Shown piece after piece: positions 9,642-17,297 of a stretch of DNA of 64,000 nt. Positions within the stretch are counted from its first letter, which is position 1. Every line of letters begins with the position of its first letter. The notes beneath the pieces were generated by a model. That model made no database searches. It was given only the letters and a program-made list of their open reading frames with translations, and had not been told where the DNA came from. This stretch comes from CAMLIZ01 sp036231905 (GTDB taxonomy: Bacteria > Pseudomonadota > Gammaproteobacteria > Burkholderiales > Burkholderiaceae_C): assembly GCF_036231905.1 (NCBI RefSeq), contig NZ_JAZARE010000007.1, positions 62,001-126,000 of the forward strand, given 5' to 3'. Both the position numbers and the translations under genes were made by a program.

Positions 9642-9701
9642 GGTGACTCCTTTGAGTTGGCGAAAAAGAAAAGTGAAAGGGGGAACGGGAACTGCGGTCG
9701 G

Positions 9702-10562
9702 TCAGTGCGCGTCGTGCGCCTGGCCGATGTACACGAGGGCCAGCATCATGAAGACGAAGGCTTGCAGCGTGATGATCAGGATGTGGAAGATGGCCCAGGC
9801 GGACCCGGCGATGATGTGGCCGATGGCCAGGCCGATGCCGGTGCCCGTGAGCGAGAAGGCGCCGCCCATCAGGGCGATCAGCAGGAAGATCAGCTCGCCG
9901 GCGTACATGTTGCCGAACAACCGCATGCCGTGGGAGACCGTCTTGGCGACGAACTCGATCATCTGCATGAGGAAGTTGAACGGCCACAGCAGGAAGTGGT
10001 TGCCGAACGGCGCGGTGAACAGCTCATGGAGCCAGCCGCCAGCGCCCTTGATCTTGATGTTGTAGACCAGGCAGACCAGCAGCACACCCAGCGACAGGCC
10101 CATGGTGACCGAGAGGTCGGCGGTGGGCACCGAGCGCAGGTAGGCATGTTCGGCATGGCCGCCGGTGGCTTCGACGATGCGGCCCCAGATGAAGGGCAGC
10201 AGATCGACCGGCAGCAGGTCCATCGCGTTGAGCAGGAAGATCCACACGAACACCGTGAGGGCCAGCGGGGCGACCAGCTTGCGGCTTTGTGCGTTGTGCA
10301 CGATGCCCTTGGCCTGCGTTTCCACCAGCTCGACCAGGATCTCGACAAACGCCTGGAAGCGGCCGGGCACGCCCGAGGTGGCCGTGCGCGCGGCACGCCA
10401 CAGGAAGAAGCAGCCGATCACACCCAGCAGGATGGAGAAGATGATCGAGTCGTAGTTGAAGACGGAAAAGTCCACCACCGCCTTGGACTTCTGGTTCTGC
10501 CAGAAGGTGAGGTGGTGAACGATGTAGTCGCCTGCGCTGAGCTCGTGACCTTCGGCTGCCAT
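9702..10562 (-). CDS. atpB: ATP synthase Fo subunit a
   Basis: A 286-residue integral membrane stator subunit forming the proton half-channels. The essential arginine is Arg214 in HGMRLFGNMYAGE, and several hydrophobic helices are evident (ALTVFVWIFLLNAMDLLPV, LGVLLVCLVYNI, ELIFLLIALMG). The start MAAEGHEL at 10562 is chosen because the in-frame extension upstream reads through atpI and has no family resemblance. It follows atpI by 29 bases. Confidence 0.97.
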   Translation of the reverse strand: MAAEGHELSAGDYIVHHLTFWQNQKSKAVVDFSVFNYDSIIFSILLGVIGCFFLWRAARTATSGVPGRFQAFVEILVELVETQAKGIVHNAQSRKLVAPLALTVFVWIFLLNAMDLLPVDLLPFIWGRIVEATGGHAEHAYLRSVPTADLSVTMGLSLGVLLVCLVYNIKIKGAGGWLHELFTAPFGNHFLLWPFNFLMQMIEFVAKTVSHGMRLFGNMYAGELIFLLIALMGGAFSLTGTGIGLAIGHIIAGSAWAIFHILIITLQAFVFMMLALVYIGQAHDAH

Positions 10563-10591
10563 GTGGATCGATTCCGTTTGCTTGATTCCAG

Positions 10592-11053
10592 TCAGCGGCG
10601 CCACAGCAGCGCCACCCAGTACACCTTCATGCAGATCACCAGGCCGACCAGCAGTGCGGGCCAGCTCAGGGGCTGCACGATCCGGTTCGCCAGCATCAGC
10701 ATGACGACCGAAACGCCGATCTTGACCATCTCCCACACCATGAAGCCCGCTGCACCAGCGACGGGCGACATGCCGGAGAGCCGGCTGGTCATGCCGCGCG
10801 CCATCAGCACGCCCGGCAGGACCACCGTGGCGGTGCCGTACAACGACGACCACGCCACTTCCATCCTTTGCGTGAGCAGCCAAGCCAGGGCCGCCACCAC
10901 CCCACCGACCACGACCTGCACTGCGATCACCCGCCACGGGGACACCGAGGGGTTCTTGGCTCGCAATGCCTGCGCCTGCTCGCGGCTCAGGGGCTTGAAG
11001 TCCTGCTTTGCTGCGTCGTCCCGGTCATCGTCCCAGGCGTTGTTGTCTTGCAT
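10592..11053 (-). CDS. atpI: ATP synthase assembly protein I
   Basis: A 153-residue protein with four predicted membrane helices (RVIAVQVVVGGVVAALAWLL, LYGTATVVLPGVLMARG, GFMVWEMVKIGVSVVMLML, WPALLVGLVICMKVYWVALLW) after an acidic cytosolic N-terminus. AtpI family proteins are linked to c-ring assembly and are the usual first gene of proteobacterial atp operons, as here. The sequence diverges among species, but position and topology make the call firm. Confidence 0.92.
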   Translation of the reverse strand: MQDNNAWDDDRDDAAKQDFKPLSREQAQALRAKNPSVSPWRVIAVQVVVGGVVAALAWLLTQRMEVAWSSLYGTATVVLPGVLMARGMTSRLSGMSPVAGAAGFMVWEMVKIGVSVVMLMLANRIVQPLSWPALLVGLVICMKVYWVALLWRR

Positions 11054-11091
11054 GGGGCGGCGGGTACGGCTGGTTGCGGCAAAGCCTCGGG

Positions 11092-11120
11092 ATTATACGT
11101 AAATACCCGTGGCAAGCCAG
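11092..11120 (-). promoter_or_regulatory. Promoter of the atp operon
   Basis: A perfect -10 TATAAT occupies 11092-11097 on the minus strand. Seventeen bases further upstream is CTGGCT (11115-11120), a poor -35 (three of six). Transcription would begin near 11085, leaving about 30 bases before the atpI ATG. The exact -10 in very GC-rich DNA and its place before an operon make it credible. Confidence 0.6.
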
Positions 11121-11163
11121 CCCCGGCCTCACCGGGGTGGTGCATGTGCGCCCGTTGTTGGGC

Positions 11164-12075
11164 TTACAAGACAGCGAAGTTCGTCGGCAGCCCGGGCACG
11201 TCCACCCGCATCTGCAGCACACAGCCGGCCCAGGGCTGGCGCGCCAGCTCCTCCGTTGGCCGATGGTGCCGGCCGCTGGTGATGAACAGGGTCTTCAGGT
11301 CCGCACCACCGAAGCACGGCATGGTGGGGCACTGCACCGGCAGCTTCACCTCACGCAGCACCTCGCCCTGCGGCGACAGGCGCAGCAGGCGCGCGCCCTC
11401 GAACATCGCCACCCAGTAGCAGCCTTCGACATCCACCGCCGCGCCATCGGGCCGGCCGCCATAGGCGCTCAGGTCCTGTTCGGGCTGCCGTTGCGGGAAG
11501 CTTGCGAACACGCGCCGGTTGGACACCGACCCGTCGGTCACCTCATGGTCGAAGGCATAGACGGTGTGGCGCTTGGTGTCGGCCCAATACAGGGTGCGTG
11601 CGTCCGGGCTCCAGGCCAGGCCGTTGCTCACCGCCACCTCGTCGAGCACGGGCTCCAGCCGGTGGGCCTCAAGGCGATAGAGCGCGCCCTTGAACTCGCG
11701 CGCGTCGTGCAGCGTGCCCACCCAGAAGCGGCCCTGCGGATCGGCCTTGCCGTCGTTGAAGCGCAAGGCCGCGGTGTCGTAGGGCGCCTTCAGCAGCTGA
11801 TTGCGCCGGCCGCTGGCGGGGTCGAGGCGCCACAGCCCGCTGCGCAGGGCCAGCACCAACCCGCCGCCCAGCAGCGGCGCGCAGCAGCCCACATCGGTGT
11901 CGAAGGCCCATTCGTCGTGCAGGTTGCGCGCGGGGTCGTACCGATGCAGCTTGAAACCCGGGATGTCGCACCAGTACAGCACCTGCTCCTGCGGATGCCA
12001 GAAGGGCGACTCACCCAGCAGCGCCGGGGACACCGGCAGCGGATGCGGGTCGAACAGCAAGGGCTCCATCGGCAT
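11164..12075 (-). CDS. SMP-30/gluconolactonase family lactonase
   Basis: A 303-residue six-bladed propeller protein of the SMP-30/Gnl/RE family, which hydrolyses sugar lactones with a bound divalent metal. The metal ligands expected for the family are visible: Glu in LLGESPFWHPQE, Asn in VSNGLAWSPDARTLYWAD and Asp in GGRPDGAAVDVEGCYWVA. The ATG at 12075 shares a base with the stop of the aldose epimerase gene (TGATG), so the two are translationally coupled; further ATGs at 12072 and 12069 are possible. With the epimerase and an aldolase just upstream, it probably belongs to a sugar or sugar-acid oxidation route. The exact sugar cannot be read from the sequence. Confidence 0.9.
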   Translation of the reverse strand: MPMEPLLFDPHPLPVSPALLGESPFWHPQEQVLYWCDIPGFKLHRYDPARNLHDEWAFDTDVGCCAPLLGGGLVLALRSGLWRLDPASGRRNQLLKAPYDTAALRFNDGKADPQGRFWVGTLHDAREFKGALYRLEAHRLEPVLDEVAVSNGLAWSPDARTLYWADTKRHTVYAFDHEVTDGSVSNRRVFASFPQRQPEQDLSAYGGRPDGAAVDVEGCYWVAMFEGARLLRLSPQGEVLREVKLPVQCPTMPCFGGADLKTLFITSGRHHRPTEELARQPWAGCVLQMRVDVPGLPTNFAVL

Positions 12076-12935
12076 CACACCCTGGCGATGTGCAACTCCA
12101 TCCAGGCCGAGGTGCTTTCGCCCGGGCCTACCACACGCAAGCCGTGCTGGGCCGGCTCGGCCATGTTGATGGCGTTGTTGACATGGCTCACCGGCTCCAC
12201 CGCGAAGAACGGCTCGTGCGGCGGTGTGAACACCACCAGCCGGTCCAGCGAGGCGGCGAGCCGCAGCGACAGCTGCTCGTCGCGGATGCGCGCGGCACCG
12301 GTCCAGCCGTCGAAGCAGTGGTCGAAATCGAGGTGTGCCACATCGGCGTCGATGCCGGGCTGCGGCACCCGCCGCGTCGGCAGCTTGGTGTCGCCCGCTT
12401 CCCAGCGCTCGCTGATCTCCACATGCAGGCGGCTGCGCTGGCGCTTGGGGAAATACGGGTGCCACCCCAGCCCGACCGGCGCCGGATGGGGCGCTTCATT
12501 GCGCACTTCCATCTCCAGGCGCAGCGTGGTCGGCGACAGCTGGAAGCGCTGGTGCACCGTGAAGGCAAAGGGCCAGTGCGCATCGGGCTGGTGCTCGTAA
12601 GCCAGCACCGCCTCGCCGTCGGACTGCGACACCACCGTCCAGGGCCGCTGCCAGGCGACGCCGTGCAGCGAATGCGGCATGTCGGGGAAGTTCTCCACGG
12701 TGGTATATGCCTGGCCCAGCCACTGGAACCGCCGGTAACCCAGGCGGTTGGAATACGGCACCATCGGGTAGCTGGCGCTGTCGCGCACGCTGGCCAGCGC
12801 GGCCGGATCGGCACTGCGCATCACCGGCAGTTCGCCCAGCCACAGGCCAGCGATGCAACCGCCCAAATCAGGGCGCAGGGCCAGCCGCAGGTCGCCTGCA
12901 CGCATCTCGATCGAACTGCCGGAAGTGTGGGTCAT
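12075..12935 (-). CDS. Aldose 1-epimerase family protein
   Basis: A 286-residue galactose-mutarotase-like protein that interconverts alpha and beta anomers of a sugar. Recognisable blocks are GGCIAGLWLGELPVMRS near the N-terminus, MVPYSNRLGYRRFQWLG, HSLHGVAWQRPW (conserved His of the active site), VGLGWHPYFP (second His) and FFAVEPVSHVNNAIN (glutamate region). It is coupled to the lactonase gene by a TGATG overlap. The aldolase gene upstream on the same strand ends 72 bases before this start. Confidence 0.9.
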   Translation of the reverse strand: MTHTSGSSIEMRAGDLRLALRPDLGGCIAGLWLGELPVMRSADPAALASVRDSASYPMVPYSNRLGYRRFQWLGQAYTTVENFPDMPHSLHGVAWQRPWTVVSQSDGEAVLAYEHQPDAHWPFAFTVHQRFQLSPTTLRLEMEVRNEAPHPAPVGLGWHPYFPKRQRSRLHVEISERWEAGDTKLPTRRVPQPGIDADVAHLDFDHCFDGWTGAARIRDEQLSLRLAASLDRLVVFTPPHEPFFAVEPVSHVNNAINMAEPAQHGLRVVGPGESTSAWMELHIARV

Positions 12936-13007
12936 GGGGTGTCGGTGTTGGAAGAGGGATCGTAAAGCCGTACCGCGGCGTAACTCGGCGAGCTCGGACG
13001 CTGCGGC

Positions 13008-13826
13008 CTAGTGTCCGCCGGCGGTGCGGGTGCCGGTGTTCAAGGTATGCACGTGGGCACCGACCTCCTGGGTGCGCAGCGAGGCCAACGCGGTCTGCGC
13101 GCCGCGCATCAGCAGGCCGAGGTCGGACGACAGCGCCACATAGTCGAAGCCGGCGGCGCGGTACTGCGCCACCATTTCCGGCGTGCCGCCCAGGGTGCCG
13201 ATCGGCTTGCCGGCCGCGCGCGCCCGGCCCGCCGCCTGGCTCATCAGGTCCAGCACCTCCGGATGCGCGGGCTCGCCCACATGGCCCAGGCTGGCCGACA
13301 GGTCGGCCGGGCCGATGAACAAGGCATCCACGCCGTCCACCTGCGCAATCGCCTCCAGCGCCTGCACCGCCTCGCGGGTTTCCAGCTGCACGATCACGCC
13401 AGCTTCGGCATTCGCGGTCTTGAGGTAGTTGGGCGTGGTGCCATAACGCGAGGCACGGCTCATGCCTGCCATGCCGCGCACGCCCTGCGGCGGGTAGCGC
13501 GTGGCGGCCACCGCGCGGCGCGCCTCGTCGGCGCTCTGCACGAAGGGGAACATCACGGTAGCCGCACCCGCGTCCAGCACGCGCTTGACCATCACGCTGT
13601 CGTTCCACGGCACCCGCACCACCGGCACCGCCTTGGTGGCGGCCAGCGCCTGCAGCATGTGCACGATCTCCATCATGTCGGCGGGCGTGTGCTCCATGTC
13701 CACCAGCACCCAGTCGAAGCCGGCATGGCCCACCGCCTCGGCCACCAGCGAGCTGGCCGACATGACCCAGGTGCCGATGGGCGGATGGCTGCCCGCGGAC
13801 TTCATCAACTGGCGAAAGGCGTTCAT
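13008..13826 (-). CDS. HpcH/HpaI family aldolase (2-keto-3-deoxy acid aldolase type)
   Basis: A 272-residue class II pyruvate-type aldolase that splits 2-keto-3-deoxy sugar acids or related hydroxy-keto diacids into pyruvate and an aldehyde. Family blocks seen: GTWVMSASSLVAEAVGHAGFDWVLVDMEHTP, VPVVRVPWND, GAATVMFPFVQSADEARRAV, VQLETREAVQ (metal-binding Glu) and DALFIGPADLSASLG (metal-binding Asp and phosphate-type loop). In company with a lactonase and a mutarotase it could be the terminal aldolase of a non-phosphorylative sugar pathway, but no dehydratase or dehydrogenase of such a route is nearby. Confidence 0.9.
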   Translation of the reverse strand: MNAFRQLMKSAGSHPPIGTWVMSASSLVAEAVGHAGFDWVLVDMEHTPADMMEIVHMLQALAATKAVPVVRVPWNDSVMVKRVLDAGAATVMFPFVQSADEARRAVAATRYPPQGVRGMAGMSRASRYGTTPNYLKTANAEAGVIVQLETREAVQALEAIAQVDGVDALFIGPADLSASLGHVGEPAHPEVLDLMSQAAGRARAAGKPIGTLGGTPEMVAQYRAAGFDYVALSSDLGLLMRGAQTALASLRTQEVGAHVHTLNTGTRTAGGH

Positions 13827-13856
13827 GGAGGGCTCCGCGGTGGGTGGGGCGTGGTT

Positions 13857-14378
13857 TCAGTAGCGGCTGCCGGACCAGGTGATCTCGGCCTTGAGGTAGT
13901 GTGCGCCGGGCACTGGGTTGTAGTAGTACGGCGGGATCTCCTCGAAGCCGAGCGAGGCATAGAGCTCGCGCGCGGCCTCCATGTCGTCCAGCGTGTCCAG
14001 CAGCATCACGGAAAAACCGGCCTGGGCCGCGCGGTCCATCAGCGCCTGCGCCAGCTGCCGGCCCAGGCCGAAGCGCCGGAAAGCGCGCCGCACATACAGC
14101 CGCTTCATCTCGCAGGCGTTGGCATAGTCGGCTTCACGCAGCGGCCGCACCGCGCCGCAGCCGGCCACCTCGCCGTCCACCAGCGCGAGCAGCAGCACGC
14201 CTTCGGGCTCGGCATAGGGCCCGGGCAGAGTGGCCAGCTCCTCGTCGAAGCCCTGGAAGGACAGGTCGATGTCCAGGCTGTCGGCGTATTCGCGGAAGAT
14301 CGCGCGCGCCGCGTCCAGCAAGGCGGGGGAGTCCGGCGTGACGAGGTGGATCGCCGGCGAGGTTTGCAGCAGGTCCAT
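13857..14378 (-). CDS. GNAT family N-acetyltransferase
   Basis: A 173-residue single-domain GNAT protein that would transfer an acetyl group from acetyl-CoA to an amine. The acetyl-CoA-binding motif A is RRAFRRFGLGRQLAQALMDRA (R-x-x-G-x-G/A form), preceded by the beta4 strand CEMKRLYVR and followed by the motif B region ARELYASLGFEEIPPYYYNP. The ATG at 14378 overlaps the stop of the upstream cytochrome b gene (TGATG). The substrate is unknown; this subfamily often carries the YxNPxPGA ending seen here. Confidence 0.87.
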   Translation of the reverse strand: MDLLQTSPAIHLVTPDSPALLDAARAIFREYADSLDIDLSFQGFDEELATLPGPYAEPEGVLLLALVDGEVAGCGAVRPLREADYANACEMKRLYVRRAFRRFGLGRQLAQALMDRAAQAGFSVMLLDTLDDMEAARELYASLGFEEIPPYYYNPVPGAHYLKAEITWSGSRY

Positions 14379-15115
14379 CAGCCGCCCAGCGACACCACCC
14401 AGGCGACGCCCGCCGCACATGCCGCAAACAGCCCGAGCGCCAGCAGCCGGGTGGCTGCGGTGTCACGCGAGGGTGGCAGGTCCGCGGGCACGTCCGACTC
14501 GAGCACCTTGTCGCCATGCAACATGGGGGCGACGAGGTTGCGGCGCTTGTGCAGCAGGTAGAACAGCACCGCACCCACGTGCAGCACCACCAGCCCGATC
14601 AGCACCCACTGGCCGATGGCCTTGTGGTAGCCCGTGGCCTGGCTGGCCAGGGCACCGCTGACGAAGCGGTTGAGCGGGCCCACGTTGGCGATCTCGTCGT
14701 CGGCCACCAGCCCGGTGGCCACCTGAAGCGCCAGCAACAGCAGCAAGGCCCACACCGACAGGCTGCCCAGCGGGCTGTGGCCGATGTCGAAACGATCCTC
14801 GGCCCGCGACGCACCGCGCAGGTAGCGCCACAAGGCGCCGGGGCCATAGACAAAAGCGCCGAAACGCGACCAGTGCCCCCCCATCACCCCCCAGAGCAGG
14901 CGGAAGGAGAGCAGCGCGAAAGCCAGGTAGCCGAGCCGGAAATGCCACACGGTGGCGTTGCCGCCAACCTTGGCGGTGACGATGGAGGCGATCACGCTGG
15001 CGGCCAGGGTCCAGTGGAACAGGCGTGTGGGCAGGTCCCACACCCGCAGGCGGCGCGCGGCCGCCGGGGTGGGCGTGTCATGCGGCGCCGAGGAAGCGCC
15101 CGCGGATTTGGCCAT
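14378..15115 (-). CDS. Cytochrome b561-like membrane protein
   Basis: A 245-residue membrane cytochrome b of the Ni/Fe-hydrogenase b-subunit/b561 family. After a Pro/Ala-rich N-terminus come RVWDLPTRLFHWTLAAS (first haem His), VWHFRLGYLAFALLSFRLLWG (second His), SVWALLLLLALQVATGLV and GYHKAIGQWVLIGLVVLHVGAVLFYLL (two further His), ending in a fifth hydrophobic helix. Such proteins pass electrons between quinones and c-type cytochromes. The gene is divergent from a cytochrome c' gene (183 bases apart), a likely partner. The start at 15115 is preferred because the upstream extension is Arg-rich and atypical. Confidence 0.87.
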   Translation of the reverse strand: MAKSAGASSAPHDTPTPAAARRLRVWDLPTRLFHWTLAASVIASIVTAKVGGNATVWHFRLGYLAFALLSFRLLWGVMGGHWSRFGAFVYGPGALWRYLRGASRAEDRFDIGHSPLGSLSVWALLLLLALQVATGLVADDEIANVGPLNRFVSGALASQATGYHKAIGQWVLIGLVVLHVGAVLFYLLHKRRNLVAPMLHGDKVLESDVPADLPPSRDTAATRLLALGLFAACAAGVAWVVSLGG

Positions 15116-15298
15116 CGATGGGATGAAGCTGCTGCGAGGCCGCCAACGATAGCGCGTGCAGCGCGGCGCTGCCAGAAGCCGCACTGGTGGTTTCCCGGAG
15201 CATCCCGGGTGCGAGCCGTCCCGTTAATACACTCAGGCGAGGCGTCCGCGGGCGCCTTTGCTTTTGTAGCGACCCTGATTCCTCTCAAGGAGAAACGC

Positions 15299-15745
15299 AT
15301 GAAACACCTGTTCCTGGCTGCCCTGGTGGGTGCCGTGGTGCTGCCCGCCTCCGCGCAGTTCCAGAAACCGGAAGACGCCGTCAAGTACCGCATCGCGGCA
15401 TTCCAGGTGATGGGCACGCACTTCGGCCGCCTGGGTGCGATGGCCAACGGCAAGGTGCCCTTCGACGCCGCCGCGGCTGCGGCCAACGCCGACATCGTGG
15501 CGATGATGTCCAAGCTGCCCTTCACCGCCTTCGGCGAAGGCACCGACAAGGCCGGCAACACCCGCGCCAAGCCGGAGGTCTGGAGCGAGGCCGACAAGTT
15601 CAAGGCCGGCGCCACCAAGATGCAGGAGGAGGCCGCCAAGCTGCAGGCGGTGGCCAAGGGCGGCAACCTGGACCAGATCAAGGCGCAGTTCGGTGCCACG
15701 GCGCAGACCTGCAAGGCCTGCCACGACAACTTCAGAAAAGATTGA
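15299..15745 (+). CDS. Cytochrome c' (cytochrome c-556 family)
   Basis: A 148-residue periplasmic cytochrome: signal peptide 1-20 (ending PASAQ), a four-helix bundle, and the haem-attachment motif CKACH near the C-terminus followed by NFRKD, the position typical of cytochrome c'. Family members bind NO or CO or act as electron carriers. A strong AAGGAG ribosome site precedes the ATG, and a TAATAC-like -10 lies near 15225. It is divergent from the cytochrome b gene and is followed at once by repeat element A1. Confidence 0.92.
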   Translation: MKHLFLAALVGAVVLPASAQFQKPEDAVKYRIAAFQVMGTHFGRLGAMANGKVPFDAAAAAANADIVAMMSKLPFTAFGEGTDKAGNTRAKPEVWSEADKFKAGATKMQEEAAKLQAVAKGGNLDQIKAQFGATAQTCKACHDNFRKD

Positions 15746-15750
15746 GTGGA

Positions 15751-15871
15751 GCCCCCGGCCGTCTGGCGGCCGCCCCCGAGGGGGCTCGGAACGCGGTCGG
15801 GCAACCCGCCCGCGTTCCGCCGCCGCCTCCAACACCGCCCCTGACCGCTGCGCGGTCTGTCCCAGAGGAAC
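15751..15871 (+). repeat. Structured palindromic element A1
   Basis: A 121-base element starting five bases after the cytochrome c' stop and ending 31 bases before the stop of the convergent alaX gene. It folds into successive hairpins: CGGCCG/CGGCCG, GCCCCC/GGGGGC, CGGAACGCGG/CCGCGTTCCG and GACCGC/GCGGTC, and ends TGTCCCAGAGGAAC. A second copy (A2, 59648-59768, opposite strand) matches along its whole length, and several of the differences are compensatory within stems. Both copies lie between convergent genes, so a bidirectional transcript-end or mRNA-protecting role is plausible. Confidence 0.8.
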
Positions 15872-15902
15872 TTCCTCTTCTCGGCGGCGGTGGAGCGCCC
15901 GG

Positions 15903-16622
15903 CTAGGGCCGGAACCCGAGCACCACGCGGCGCGTCATCGCGCTCTTCTTCTCGATCTTCGTCACCACCACGTCGCCCACCTCCGCGGTGTTGGCGACGT
16001 GCGTGCCGCCACAGGGCTGAAGGTCCACGCCGTCGATCTCCAGCACCCGCACGCGGCCCAGGCCGCGCGGCGGCTGCACGCTCATGCTGCGCACCAGCTG
16101 CGGGTTTGCATCGAGCTCGGCTTCGCTGATCCAGCGGTGGCGCACCGCGTGCCGGCCGGCCACGTAGGCGGCGATGCCCGCGGTCAAGGCTTCCTTGTCC
16201 AGCGGCTCGGTCATGTGGAAGTCCAGCCGCGCGGAGTCCGCGGTGATGGAGCAGCCGTCCACCGGATGCGGCACCAGGGCGCACAGCAGATGGGTGGCAG
16301 TGTGGAAGCGCATGTGGCGCTGGCGGCGGGCGGTGTCGATGTGTGCCTGCAGCGCCTGCCCGGGCCGCAGCTCCGCCAGCAGGGCCTCCTGGCCCGGCGC
16401 CGGCAGGTGCAGGATCTCGCCCGGCGCCTGGCCCTTGCGCGTGTCGGCGATCAGCAGCACGCGGCCGTCGGGCAGGCGCAGCTCGCCGCGGTCACCGGCC
16501 TGGCCCCCGCCTTGCGGATAGAACACCGTGCGGTCCAGCTGCACCCCACGTTCGTCGACCTGCAGCACGGTGGCATCGCACTGCGCCAGCGCGGCGTCCT
16601 CGCGGAACAGTTCTTCGGTCAT
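15903..16622 (-). CDS. alaX: Stand-alone alanyl-tRNA editing protein (AlaX type)
   Basis: A 239-residue homologue of the AlaRS editing and C-Ala-like region, which removes serine or glycine wrongly attached to tRNA-Ala. The zinc-binding residues are in place: HTATH (His107, His111) and CGGTH (Cys204, His208). The N-terminal FYPQGGGQAGDRGEL block is also conserved, making this the longer AlaX class. Its ATG overlaps the VOC gene stop (ATGA). It is the last gene of the EamA-racemase-aminotransferase-PhzF-VOC operon, an odd setting that may link it to misincorporation of amino-acid-like metabolites. Confidence 0.92.
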   Translation of the reverse strand: MTEELFREDAALAQCDATVLQVDERGVQLDRTVFYPQGGGQAGDRGELRLPDGRVLLIADTRKGQAPGEILHLPAPGQEALLAELRPGQALQAHIDTARRQRHMRFHTATHLLCALVPHPVDGCSITADSARLDFHMTEPLDKEALTAGIAAYVAGRHAVRHRWISEAELDANPQLVRSMSVQPPRGLGRVRVLEIDGVDLQPCGGTHVANTAEVGDVVVTKIEKKSAMTRRVVLGFRP

Positions 16623-17290
16623 GGCATGTCCTGCGCTGATGTGAGCAGCACCTCGCCCCGCGGCGTGTGCAGCCGGACTTGCAGGGTGGGCGCCTCACCG
16701 GCCGCCAGTTCGACACCGCGCGGCCGCAGCACCTCCGCCGCCTTGGCCGGGAGGCCGCGCACGGTGAGCTGCAGCAGCTGCAAGCCGGCGTCCGGCATCG
16801 TGTCGGTCGGATGCGGGCCGGTCCATTCGATCAGCGTGGGCAGCGCGCCGCCGTTCAGCAGCTGCCCATCGTCGCGCAGCAGCATGCGCCACTGCAGGCG
16901 GCCGGCCGGCGTGTCGCGGCTGGCGGCCACCGGCTCGCCGGCGTTCAGGCCACCGGCCACCAGGCCCCAGCGGTGCATGTCCAGCATGTCGCTGCGGCCC
17001 ACCCAGTGCACCAGTTGCGGCGCGTGGGCCACGGCGGCCTGCAGCGCGGGCGAGTCCATGCCGAACCAGCGTGCACGCGTGGGCGGCTCGGCCTGCGGGT
17101 CGATCGCGATGATCTCCAGGTAGGCACGTTCGAAACCCGGCGCGCTGATGTTCAGCAGCCGGTTGTGCGTGCCCATCAGCGGATGGCGCCCGCCCGGGCC
17201 CGGCGTGACGCCTAGCGTGGCCTCGCACCATTGCACACCCTGCGCCAGGGTGCGGGCCACCACGACCAGATGATCCAGCACCACGCTCAC
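16619..17290 (-). CDS. VOC/glyoxalase-like domain protein
   Basis: A 223-residue protein. The N-terminus VVLDHLVVVARTLAQGVQWCEATLGV is the opening of a glyoxalase-like VOC domain (PF13468 type), and HPLMGTHNRLLNI plus AYLEIIAIDP continue it. The start is the GTG at 17290, seven bases after the PhzF stop; in-frame codons further upstream would run into phzF. The stop overlaps the alaX ATG. Such proteins are single-domain metal or small-molecule binding enzymes of unknown substrate. Confidence 0.85.
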   Translation of the reverse strand: MSVVLDHLVVVARTLAQGVQWCEATLGVTPGPGGRHPLMGTHNRLLNISAPGFERAYLEIIAIDPQAEPPTRARWFGMDSPALQAAVAHAPQLVHWVGRSDMLDMHRWGLVAGGLNAGEPVAASRDTPAGRLQWRMLLRDDGQLLNGGALPTLIEWTGPHPTDTMPDAGLQLLQLTVRGLPAKAAEVLRPRGVELAAGEAPTLQVRLHTPRGEVLLTSAQDMP

Positions 17291-17297
17291 AGCGGCC

